Shown here in pieces: positions 6,051 to 13,158 of a stretch of 18,025 nt of DNA. Location: positions 1 to 18,025 of the forward strand of contig JAXFPC010000042.1 of NCBI GenBank assembly GCA_034180005.1, written 5' to 3'. The position numbers were made by a program, and so were the translations under genes. The notes under the pieces were generated by a model. That model worked only from the letters and a program-made list of their open reading frames with translations. It did no database searches and was not told the DNA's origin. This stretch comes from JAXFPC01 sp034180005. Its GTDB lineage: Bacteria; Bacillota; Negativicutes; Acidaminococcales; Acidaminococcaceae. The stretch's first letter is position 1; every line of letters begins with the position of its first letter.

Positions 6051-7568
6051 ATGGAACTGAAACACAGGATACCTGAATACGTCAAAAAAGTACTGCATCT
6101 TTTAAATGCCTCAGGCTTTTCCGCCTACATTACCGGCGGAGCAGTGCGGGATATACTGCTGCAAAAAATTCCCTGTGATTTTGACATCGCAACATCCGCC
6201 ACTCCCGAGCATCTAAAAAATCTGCTGAAAAAAAATAATATCGATTGTGTTGATAATCTCGGAAATAATTTCGGCTGTACCGTGGCTGTCATCGACGGAT
6301 TCACCGTGGAGATAACAACCTTCCGCGGCGAGCTGTATACATATGCTGACGCTCACCGTCCTGCGCAGGTGTGGTACTGCAAAAGTTTGGAAGATGATTT
6401 GAAGCGACGCGATTTTACCGTCAATGCTATGGCAATTGATAAAGACGGTAAGCTTTTAGATCCTTTATGCGGGCAGCGTGATTTGGAGCAAAGATTGCTT
6501 CGTCCTGTCGGAAGGGCGGCACAGCGTTACAGGGAAGATTCTCTGCGCATGTTCCGAGCGTGCCGGCTGGTGGCGCAAACAGGTTTCACTTATGTACAGG
6601 ATGAAGATGCGCTGCCGCCTTTCGGGCAGGAAAACACACCCTACAGACTTAATCCGTCTTACAGATTTCCCACGGCTCACACCTCAGGACTGTCACTTGA
6701 AAGAGTACGCATAGAGCTTGATAAGATGCTTACTGCTCCTCACGCTGGCAACGGATTTATGCTTTTTCTTGCTTCCGGACTTGCCTCAGCCTCCTGCAAT
6801 CGCCGCGAAGGCAGCCGTGAATATCTCACAGAGTTACTTCCTGAGTTGGAGCACTTAGCGTATCTGAAGCAAAACCCTCTCTACCACTGTTACGATGTAT
6901 GGGAACATACTTTGGCAGCTCTGGATAACAGTCCTGCCGATTTAGCAATTCGTTGGGCTGTGCTGCTGCACGATGTCGGCAAGGGAATGCCCGGCATCCG
7001 CCAGCAGAACGGCAGCGGCCAGCCAAGCGATCACGGACACGAAGCATTGAGTGCATCCATGGCTGATGTTATTCTGCGACGCTTAGGCTATTCCGAAAAA
7101 TTCACAAGAGAAGTTGTCTGGCTCATTTCAAGGCATATGCGCTTCGCACCCATGCTTATTTCCGGAGAGCGTTCCCTGCTCCACTGGGTACGCACGGAAG
7201 CTTTAAGCGGTTTTTTCCGCAACAACAAAATCTTACGCGAGCATTTCGAAAAACTTACAGCAGTATTTCTGGCAGATATGGGAGCTACTCAAGGCGGGAA
7301 AAATTCCGCGCTGATGGCAGAAGGAAAAGAACTTGGTAAGCAAGTATCAGCCGTCGCAGCCAACATGCCTGTTCACTCTTCCGATTTGAACATCTCCGGC
7401 CAAGAATTACTGTATATGATTTCCGATGTACGAATAGCGGAAGTTTTCACTTATCTGCTGAAACGTGTTCAGTCCGGCAATCTGCCTAACGAAAACACAG
7501 CTCTCCGAAATGCTGTTAAAAGCAAATTGGCGAGAAGTAAAACAACTTCTGCAAAAATATCTGACTGA
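6051..7568 (+). CDS. cca: CCA-adding-type tRNA nucleotidyltransferase with HD domain
   Basis: A 505-residue class II nucleotidyltransferase, expected to add or repair the 3' CCA of tRNAs. The head domain has GGAVRD (residues 29-34), the catalytic pair Asp43 and Asp45 in CDFDIATSA, RRDFTVNAMAID (119-130) and the neck motif YREDSLRMFRACRL (160-173). The body carries an HD phosphohydrolase domain: LLHDVGKG with His307-Asp308, His286 and DHGHEA (327-332). Such HD domains in this family have been linked to phosphatase activity on cyclic or terminal phosphates. Between Gly178 and the SLERVRIEL block (215-223) is a Pro-rich stretch longer than usual. CCA-adding, A-adding and poly(A) polymerase activities cannot be told apart by sequence alone; CCA is most likely. 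GGAG lies about 7 bases before the ATG. A C39-like gene follows after 14 bases, probably in the same operon. Confidence 0.9.
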   Translation: MELKHRIPEYVKKVLHLLNASGFSAYITGGAVRDILLQKIPCDFDIATSATPEHLKNLLKKNNIDCVDNLGNNFGCTVAVIDGFTVEITTFRGELYTYADAHRPAQVWYCKSLEDDLKRRDFTVNAMAIDKDGKLLDPLCGQRDLEQRLLRPVGRAAQRYREDSLRMFRACRLVAQTGFTYVQDEDALPPFGQENTPYRLNPSYRFPTAHTSGLSLERVRIELDKMLTAPHAGNGFMLFLASGLASASCNRREGSREYLTELLPELEHLAYLKQNPLYHCYDVWEHTLAALDNSPADLAIRWAVLLHDVGKGMPGIRQQNGSGQPSDHGHEALSASMADVILRRLGYSEKFTREVVWLISRHMRFAPMLISGERSLLHWVRTEALSGFFRNNKILREHFEKLTAVFLADMGATQGGKNSALMAEGKELGKQVSAVAANMPVHSSDLNISGQELLYMISDVRIAEVFTYLLKRVQSGNLPNENTALRNAVKSKLARSKTTSAKISD

Positions 7569-7582
7569 ACGGAGACACCTTT

Positions 7583-8326
7583 ATGCCAAAATTTAAGCGT
7601 TATTTTACTATTGTCGGCGCGCTTTGCTGTGCGGGCATCGGAATAATTCTTTACCAAACGCTGCCGACCTCTTTAAACGTAGCAGAAGGTACGCCTACAA
7701 ACAGTCCGGCGCAGCTGCAAGGCAGGCACAACATAACACACTCTCCCTACTACGCAGCGCCCGACGTGTACAATATGCGCTCAGGAGGCAGTCTTATAGT
7801 ACTGTCCAAGTTTAAAACACGACAACAAGAAACCGGTTATACCTGCGGTCCGGCAGCAGCAGCTATGGTAGCGGAATATTTTCCGGGAACGCCTAAGCAC
7901 ACAGAAGCTGAGATAGCAAAAATCATGGGTACGAACCGCGTTAACGGAACAAATGTTAAAGGCATGAGCAAATATTTTGAAAGCATGGGTTGGCAGGTGA
8001 AAAATTCTCTCACCGATAAATCGCCGTCAAACTACAAAGAATTTCTGCTCTTCGTCAAGGCTAATTTGCTGGCTGGAATTCCCATAATAGTAGAAAACGT
8101 GGAAATCGGCGGTCACTGGCGTGTAATCATAGGCTACGACAATATGGGAACGGAGTACGAAGATGATGACGTACTGCTGATGGCCGACCCCTATGACACA
8201 ACTGATCACATTCAGGATGGCTACGCTGTCAACAGCGCCATGAAATTTTTTTATATGTGGTTCGACGCTCAACTTTTCAACAGCTCGGAAAGAAAAAAAC
8301 CGTGGCTCACAGCTTGCCCTCGCTAA
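7583..8326 (+). CDS. Membrane-anchored C39-like (papain-fold) putative cysteine peptidase
   Basis: A 247-residue protein with one N-terminal hydrophobic segment (about 8-24, after basic residues), so either a signal anchor or an uncleaved leader placing the domain outside the inner membrane. The domain from about 75 to 230 fits the C39_2 peptidase-like family: GYTCGPAAAAM with candidate nucleophile Cys88, GGHWRVIIGYD with His178, and ADPYD with Asp202 as third residue. Many members of this family have no known substrate. Unlike bacteriocin C39 peptidases it is not fused to an ABC transporter and no double-glycine leader peptide gene is nearby. GGAG precedes the ATG, and the gene is probably cotranscribed with cca. 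Catalytic activity is inferred from the triad alone. Confidence 0.8.
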   Translation: MPKFKRYFTIVGALCCAGIGIILYQTLPTSLNVAEGTPTNSPAQLQGRHNITHSPYYAAPDVYNMRSGGSLIVLSKFKTRQQETGYTCGPAAAAMVAEYFPGTPKHTEAEIAKIMGTNRVNGTNVKGMSKYFESMGWQVKNSLTDKSPSNYKEFLLFVKANLLAGIPIIVENVEIGGHWRVIIGYDNMGTEYEDDDVLLMADPYDTTDHIQDGYAVNSAMKFFYMWFDAQLFNSSERKKPWLTACPR

Positions 8327-8345
8327 GCTGCGCCGCGGCTTTTTT
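8326..8345 (+). terminator. Terminator after the C39-like gene
   Basis: A compact hairpin AGCTGC (8326-8331), loop GCC, GCGGCT (8335-8340) followed by five T. It starts on the last base of the stop codon and lies between two convergent genes. Confidence 0.75.
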
Positions 8346-8355
8346 ATGTCGAAAG

Positions 8356-9576
8356 TTATTTTCTGACTTTTTTCATATACGAGTACAATGAAACACTCAT
8401 ATGAATGAAGCCTGTAAAAACAAGTACATATTTTATCGGCATGATATTTCCTAAAGTTCCTCCCAAAAGAGGTCCGGCTACGCCGCCGAACTGCTGCGCA
8501 GAAGTTACCAATCCGAATGCCTTCCCTCTGGACTCACGGTCGGTAACTTTTGTTATATCGGCGTTAATATTCGGTATCGCCCCCGCCAAAAAAATTCCGT
8601 AAATAAACTGAATGCAGGCAAACTGCCAAACGTCGGCAACAAAAATCTGAAACAGATTGATAAAGCCTGCGCCGAAAGTAACAACACAAAATATTTTTAC
8701 GTATCCGAAACGCTGACCTTTTTTTCCCCAGAACGGTGAAGCTATAATCCCAGCGATACCTGCAAGAGAAAAAATTATTCCGGAGACCTTGACAGTACTT
8801 TCATTCATACCTCCCATAAGCTGCGCCACATACATAGTAATCAAAGGCTGAATTACCATTATGCATGTTTGAATGACAAAAAACATACACATGATATAAA
8901 GCAGTTCCTTATTGTGCAGAGATGCTTTCAAATCTACCCATAAATTCCTGTATCTTTGTGAATTTCCTGTCTGTGCAAAAGGCAGATCACGCACCAGAAA
9001 AAAGACCAATCCCGTAGCAAAAAGCAAACTGAAGCTGCCGAGATAAAAAGACATACGCATTCCGAACCAGCTGCTCATGTAACCGCCCAACAACGGGCCA
9101 AGAATACTGCCGCTGGCCACAGCAGCTTGCATAAGTCCCATGCCCCACCCCATTTTATTTTCTGGCAGTGTTGATGAAAGCAATGACATAGATGCAGGCA
9201 CGAAACCGCTGATCAAACCTGTAAGAGCACGCACCGCAAAAAGCTCCCACGCATTTCGACATGCTCCGGATAAAAAATAAGTCAAAGCAAGTCCGATGCC
9301 GGCTCTTATAGCCATCTTCCTCTGTCCTACTCTGTCAGCCAACGCGCCCCAGTAAGGAGCCATGACGGCAGCTCCGAAAAAAGTTACGGCGTAAACCATA
9401 CCGCTCCAAAAATTCACATTGGCATCAGTAACGTTAAGTTCTGTTAAAAGATAAACGGGAAGAAAAGGTACGCAACTCGTGTAACTGGCGCAAGCCAAAA
9501 AAACTCCCAGCCATAAAACAGGGAGATTTATTTTCCAATATGTGCTTTTATCATATCCATTCGCTTTGAAAAACAT
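8356..9576 (-). CDS. DHA1-type MFS efflux transporter (MdtG/TetA-like)
   Basis: A 406-residue inner-membrane protein with about 12 hydrophobic segments. Motif A GALADRVGQRKM lies in the loop between helices 2 and 3, and the antiporter motif C GSILGPLLGGYM lies in helix 5, both typical of proton-coupled drug exporters with 12 helices. It resembles the MdtG/tetracycline-exporter branch; the substrate is unknown. A hydrophilic central loop (around residues 200-215) links the halves. The ATG at 9576 is weakly supported: GAGG is about 12 bases upstream. It is divergent from the uncharacterised gene at 9749 and converges with the C39-like gene. Confidence 0.87.
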   Translation of the reverse strand: MFFKANGYDKSTYWKINLPVLWLGVFLACASYTSCVPFLPVYLLTELNVTDANVNFWSGMVYAVTFFGAAVMAPYWGALADRVGQRKMAIRAGIGLALTYFLSGACRNAWELFAVRALTGLISGFVPASMSLLSSTLPENKMGWGMGLMQAAVASGSILGPLLGGYMSSWFGMRMSFYLGSFSLLFATGLVFFLVRDLPFAQTGNSQRYRNLWVDLKASLHNKELLYIMCMFFVIQTCIMVIQPLITMYVAQLMGGMNESTVKVSGIIFSLAGIAGIIASPFWGKKGQRFGYVKIFCVVTFGAGFINLFQIFVADVWQFACIQFIYGIFLAGAIPNINADITKVTDRESRGKAFGLVTSAQQFGGVAGPLLGGTLGNIMPIKYVLVFTGFIHMSVSLYSYMKKVRK

Positions 9577-9608
9577 ACAATCACGCGGCCTCTTAATTTT
9601 CTCCCGTC

Positions 9609-9617
9609 ATTATAACA
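9609..9617 (-). promoter_or_regulatory. Extended -10 promoter for the MFS exporter
   Basis: On the minus strand a perfect TATAAT (9614-9609) preceded by TGT (9617-9615). The -35 region (TTTTCT at 17-base spacing) is poor. It is about 33 bases ahead of the start codon. Confidence 0.55.
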
Positions 9618-9676
9618 CATTTACGCTTGCCAGAAAACCCCGCTGCGACATGACGCGCTGCGCTCCACACAACAAA

Positions 9677-9720
9677 TTGCATAATTTTGCAACTAATTAA
9701 ATTTATGCTATAATGTTGCA
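9677..9720 (+). promoter_or_regulatory. Promoter of the uncharacterised gene, with three TTGCA copies
   Basis: A -35 TTGCAA (9687-9692), 16-base spacer and perfect -10 TATAAT (9709-9714) preceded by TGC. TTGCA occurs at 9677, 9687 and 9716, that is, around the -35 and at the predicted start. The spacings of 10 and 29 bases are close to whole helical turns. The promoter is well supported; an operator role for the repeats is only a guess. Confidence 0.75.
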
Positions 9721-9748
9721 AGACATTACAGTTAAAGGACGTGTAACT

Positions 9749-10846
9749 TTGAAAGCTTATACTAAACAGGAACTGGAAGACTCCGGCTTTTTTGCCAAAC
9801 TTCTCGGCAGCAAGCCTTCAGGAAATGCTTGGAAAGAAATAAATAATCTCTTGGCTGACGCTGCTTCAGCTGACGAAATTTCCGCAGCCCGCATACAGGA
9901 AACTGTAAAAAAATGGGGCGCCAAATTTGACGACAACAGTTTGGAACAGCGCAGCGGACTGTACCGCAAACTGGCGGATACCACATACACGGAAGCGCTG
10001 ACAGAAGAAGATCCTCTTTTCGCGCAAAGCAAACATCTTGCCGAAACTCTTTCGCTGCCTCCACATTTGGTAAAACTGGCCGACAAAGGAGCAAAAACAG
10101 CCGCGTATTTTGAACGCTGCCGCAAATTGTTGCTCAACGAAGAAAAACTTACGATTCAGGAATTGAATCGTCTTTTCGACTATGATTACGAAGACGGTTT
10201 TGCAGCCAGAAAACAAGTTTTCGAGCTTTATTTCAATCAAAAATTTGAAGCCATCAGTCAAGAACGCCGCTATACTCCCGAACAGGAAGAGCAACTGCGC
10301 GCCGATTGTCAAAAACTGGATATACCCTTTGAATTTAAAAATAATATTGTCAATGCTCTCACTCAATACCGTGAACTCTGGAAAGCGGAAAACGCTGAAT
10401 TGACCAGACTTGACCCTGAAAATTTGCCTTTCAACCTCGACCCCGGTGAAAATTGCCATGCTTACGCCAACTGCGGTCTTTGCGAACATAAAGTGGTAGA
10501 AAAAGAAGACAATCTTTTTGAGCTTACCCGCAAGTTTAACATTGACGAAACAGTCTCCTTTAAAGGGGAAAAACTTGAGCATCCGAAAATCTCCGAAGAA
10601 GTAACTACTGTATTTGAACTGGGATATTTCTTTCTCACAGACAGACGTATAATTTACATCAGCGATAAACAAGCTCAAGCCGTAAATTTCAAAGATCTTG
10701 CTAAAGCGGAGTTTGACTGTATCAATATCGTAACCTTCGTCAACAATAACGGAGGCAGGATAATGATCAAATTCGCGGATGAAGCCGCCGAAGCTGTTTA
10801 TATCCTTTTCACAAGAGTGTTTGAAAAATTCAAGAAAAATATATAA
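9749..10846 (+). CDS. Uncharacterised helical protein with Cys cluster and PH-like C-terminus
   Basis: I do not recognise this 365-residue protein. Residues 1-220 are charged and mostly helical; 71-124 and 158-211 look like two copies of one helical unit (LxLPP at 101-105 lines up with LDIPF at 190-194). Then comes Cys236-x5-Cys242-x2-Cys245, a possible metal site. The region from about 265 has β-rich character (GYFFLTDRRIIYIS at 292-305), like the PH/GRAM-like domains of bacterial cytoplasmic proteins. There is no signal peptide or membrane segment. I choose the TTG at 9749 because AAAGGA lies 9 bases upstream. The in-frame ATG at 9713 overlaps the -10 box and would precede the predicted transcription start. 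It appears to be monocistronic, divergent from an MFS exporter, and ends in a long hairpin terminator. Confidence 0.75.
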   Translation: MKAYTKQELEDSGFFAKLLGSKPSGNAWKEINNLLADAASADEISAARIQETVKKWGAKFDDNSLEQRSGLYRKLADTTYTEALTEEDPLFAQSKHLAETLSLPPHLVKLADKGAKTAAYFERCRKLLLNEEKLTIQELNRLFDYDYEDGFAARKQVFELYFNQKFEAISQERRYTPEQEEQLRADCQKLDIPFEFKNNIVNALTQYRELWKAENAELTRLDPENLPFNLDPGENCHAYANCGLCEHKVVEKEDNLFELTRKFNIDETVSFKGEKLEHPKISEEVTTVFELGYFFLTDRRIIYISDKQAQAVNFKDLAKAEFDCINIVTFVNNNGGRIMIKFADEAAEAVYILFTRVFEKFKKNI

Positions 10847-10856
10847 TAATAAAATT

Positions 10857-10929
10857 ATCCCTGCTTTGCAATAACCGTGCGATATCACAAGATATAATGC
10901 ACGTCGTTATGCGACAGCAGGGATTTTTT
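10857..10929 (+). terminator. Long (68-nt) interrupted hairpin and terminator
   Basis: Outer stem ATCCCTGCT (10857-10865) with AGCAGGGAT (10916-10924). A middle part pairs TAAC/GTTA and CGTGC/GCACG through small bulges, and the apex is ATATC (10882-10886), loop ACAA, GATAT (10891-10895). Six T (10924-10929) follow on the plus strand. It probably ends the uncharacterised gene. On the minus strand the bases after the hairpin are AT-rich with TTTT, so it may also stop the efflux operon that converges on it. Confidence 0.8.
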
Positions 10930-10957
10930 ATCGGCAATAAAGCCCTCTCGTTCCAAG

Positions 10958-12055
10958 CTATTCCAAATGACTTTTAAAAGACCAGCTTGCAACACTAAGG
11001 GTGAGAACCGCAATCAAAAAAAGAGGTACCAAATTTACAACCACATCCGCACCGCTCATATCTTTGAGAAGTAATCCCTTGGCAAGCACCATAAAAAAAC
11101 GAAGTGGATTCACGTATGTCAAATACTGCAATAATTCCGGCATATTATCTACAGGAGAAATAAATCCGCTGAGAAGAATGGCAGGCATCTGAAAAGAAAA
11201 AACACCTAATATTGCCTGCTGCTGTGTTTTACACAGCGAAGATATAAATAACCCTACACCGATTAAAGCTAATAATACAAAGACATCCGCAACTAAAAAC
11301 ATACTCAGCGAACCGTTAATCCTAAAATCAAAAAACAAAACGGACATACCGACCATCAAGCACGTTATCGTCCATGCAATCAGCAGAGGCGGAAGCGACT
11401 TTCCCAATAGTATAATTCCCGGAGAGAGCGGGCTGACAATCAACTGGTCGAAAGTCCCCAGTTCTTTCTCACGGGCAATAGACAATGCTGTAAGCAAAAG
11501 AGCACTTATCATGGATAACAATGCCATTAAAGACACAAGAGAATATTGCCGGTACTCAAGATTCCGATTGAACCAATTTCGTACAACTATCTCTACTTTT
11601 TTCTCACCGCTTGTCAAACTGTCACTGTACGAATTTATTATCTCGGATATATATCCGCCAGCAACTATTGCTGTGTTAGTCTGCCGTCCGTCCGTTATGA
11701 CTTGGATACTTGTAGCGTTGTTCGTAAGAATTTTTTTTGCAAAGTCTGACGGTATCTCTACAACCACGTCAACATCCTGATTTGCCATTATATCATTTAC
11801 TGCAGATCTGTTATTCTCAATCCTGATGTCGTCAAACAAAGACGATGCCAGAAAATGATCTATAATTTGCCTCGAATGATAGCTGTGACTGTTGTCTACT
11901 ACCATCAAATTTATGTTCTTCACCTCCATGTTTATGGCATTTACGAAAATAAGCATTTGTATAAACGGCATAACAGTCACAACTATACGACTGCGCGGAT
12001 CTTTCCATATCGTAAGAAATTCTTTTTTTATAAGAGACAGCAATCTTACCAACAT
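10958..12055 (-). CDS. ybhR: ABC-2 family permease, YbhR-like
   Basis: A 365-residue permease starting MLVRLLSLIKKEFLTIWKDPRS. It has one N-terminal membrane helix, a large extracytoplasmic domain (about 45-170), then about five membrane helices containing LSGFISPVDNMPELLQYLTYVNPLRFF, the conserved ABC-2 region. (The block begins near the fourth of these helices.) It likely pairs with the second permease and the double ATPase to form an exporter. The ATG at 12055 overlaps the stop of the upstream permease (TAATG), so I prefer it to the in-frame ATG at 12073. It is the last gene of the operon and is related in sequence and plan to its neighbour, suggesting duplication. Assignment to YbhR rather than YbhS rests on gene order. 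Confidence 0.85.
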   Translation of the reverse strand: MLVRLLSLIKKEFLTIWKDPRSRIVVTVMPFIQMLIFVNAINMEVKNINLMVVDNSHSYHSRQIIDHFLASSLFDDIRIENNRSAVNDIMANQDVDVVVEIPSDFAKKILTNNATSIQVITDGRQTNTAIVAGGYISEIINSYSDSLTSGEKKVEIVVRNWFNRNLEYRQYSLVSLMALLSMISALLLTALSIAREKELGTFDQLIVSPLSPGIILLGKSLPPLLIAWTITCLMVGMSVLFFDFRINGSLSMFLVADVFVLLALIGVGLFISSLCKTQQQAILGVFSFQMPAILLSGFISPVDNMPELLQYLTYVNPLRFFMVLAKGLLLKDMSGADVVVNLVPLFLIAVLTLSVASWSFKSHLE

Positions 12056-13158
12056 TACTCCAGCCTCGTACATGTCTTTCTATACACCAAAGCGAAGAAT
12101 ATCATGCATAAAACGCCCAAATAAATTGTGTTCATAACAACTATTTCTTTAACCGTTCCAACCAAAAATTCGCTCTCAACAAAACTGACAAAATGTCTTT
12201 GAGGAATAAGCATCGTCAGATACCTGAAAAATGCCGGCATAGAATTTATAGGAAAAATCAATCCGGAAAGAAGCAATCCAGGCAAAAAGCCTACAACAAG
12301 CGCTATTTGACATGATACGAGTTGACTTTTAAAAACTGTGGATATAAAAAGTCCTATTCCCATACACGTCAGCAAAAATAAACTGCCGACAAAAAACAAC
12401 ACAATGTACGATCCGTAAAAAGGTACAGCAAATAAATACCTGAGTAAAATTACATTGAAAATCAGCGACACCAATCCCATGCTGTAGTAAGTAAAATATT
12501 TTCCGATGATAAACTGCCATTTTGACAGACCTGAACACAAAATTTTTTCCATGGTTCCCCTCTCCCATTCTCTGGCAATGACAAGAGCAGTGAGAAGAAG
12601 TCCGACCATACTCAAAGTAACGGCCAAAGACCCTGGCATGATAACATGATGACTGTTAATATCAGGATTATACCAAACTCGTAATTTTGGCTCTATCAAC
12701 TGAGCAGTTTTGGAAGAGTACCCCGACGTCAAAAGCCACTGCTGAATAATGCCGGTTGCGTATATTTGCACTTGCTGAGCGATATTTACCTCGCTGCCGT
12801 CAGCGATAATCATAATTTGCGGCTGATGCCCCACTACCAGCTCTTTAGTAAAATCTGCAGGAATCAGTACTCCGCCATGCAATTTTGACGATTCTATGGC
12901 TTCGTACATATCTGCGTTATTTTCATAGAGCACCGTCTTTATATATTTACTTTGAGAAAACGAGTGCATCAATGAGTCCAGTCGTACATTCCTGTCATCA
13001 ATTTTTATTCCTATACGAACGTTCATGACATCCATATTTATGCCGTACATGTAAATAAAAGACAAAAGCAGAGGCAGCACAAAAGCTATAAGTATGCTGC
13101 TCGGATCTCTGAATATTTGCAAAAACTCTTTTTTGACAAAGGCCGCTAACGTCTTCAT
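12055..13158 (-). CDS. ybhS: ABC-2 family permease, YbhS-like
   Basis: A 367-residue permease starting MKTLAAFVKKEFLQIFRDPS, the same amphipathic KKEFLxIxxDP opening as the next gene. One N-terminal helix, an extracytoplasmic domain (about 42-175), then about five helices containing the typical LLSGLIFPINSMPAFFRYL stretch. RxWYNPDIN lies in the external domain. The ATG overlaps the stop of the ATPase gene (ATGA), implying coupled translation. With its partner it should form the membrane pore of a drug or ion exporter; the substrate is not readable from sequence. Confidence 0.87.
   Translation of the reverse strand: MKTLAAFVKKEFLQIFRDPSSILIAFVLPLLLSFIYMYGINMDVMNVRIGIKIDDRNVRLDSLMHSFSQSKYIKTVLYENNADMYEAIESSKLHGGVLIPADFTKELVVGHQPQIMIIADGSEVNIAQQVQIYATGIIQQWLLTSGYSSKTAQLIEPKLRVWYNPDINSHHVIMPGSLAVTLSMVGLLLTALVIAREWERGTMEKILCSGLSKWQFIIGKYFTYYSMGLVSLIFNVILLRYLFAVPFYGSYIVLFFVGSLFLLTCMGIGLFISTVFKSQLVSCQIALVVGFLPGLLLSGLIFPINSMPAFFRYLTMLIPQRHFVSFVESEFLVGTVKEIVVMNTIYLGVLCMIFFALVYRKTCTRLE

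Noticed and set aside
7583..8326. Bacteriocin or RiPP processing system based on the C39-like gene
   Set aside because: No ABC transporter fusion, no double-glycine leader peptide and no modification enzyme nearby; the neighbours are cca and an MFS exporter.
9713..9748. ATG start for the uncharacterised gene 36 bases upstream
   Set aside because: This ATG overlaps the TATAAT box and lies before the predicted transcription start; the TTG at 9749 has a proper ribosome binding site.
9866..10888. 340-codon open frame on the minus strand
   Set aside because: It lies antisense to the gene at 9749-10846, has no ribosome binding site or family motif, runs into the terminator hairpin, and is rich in Phe/Ile/Lys as shadows of Glu/Lys-rich genes are.
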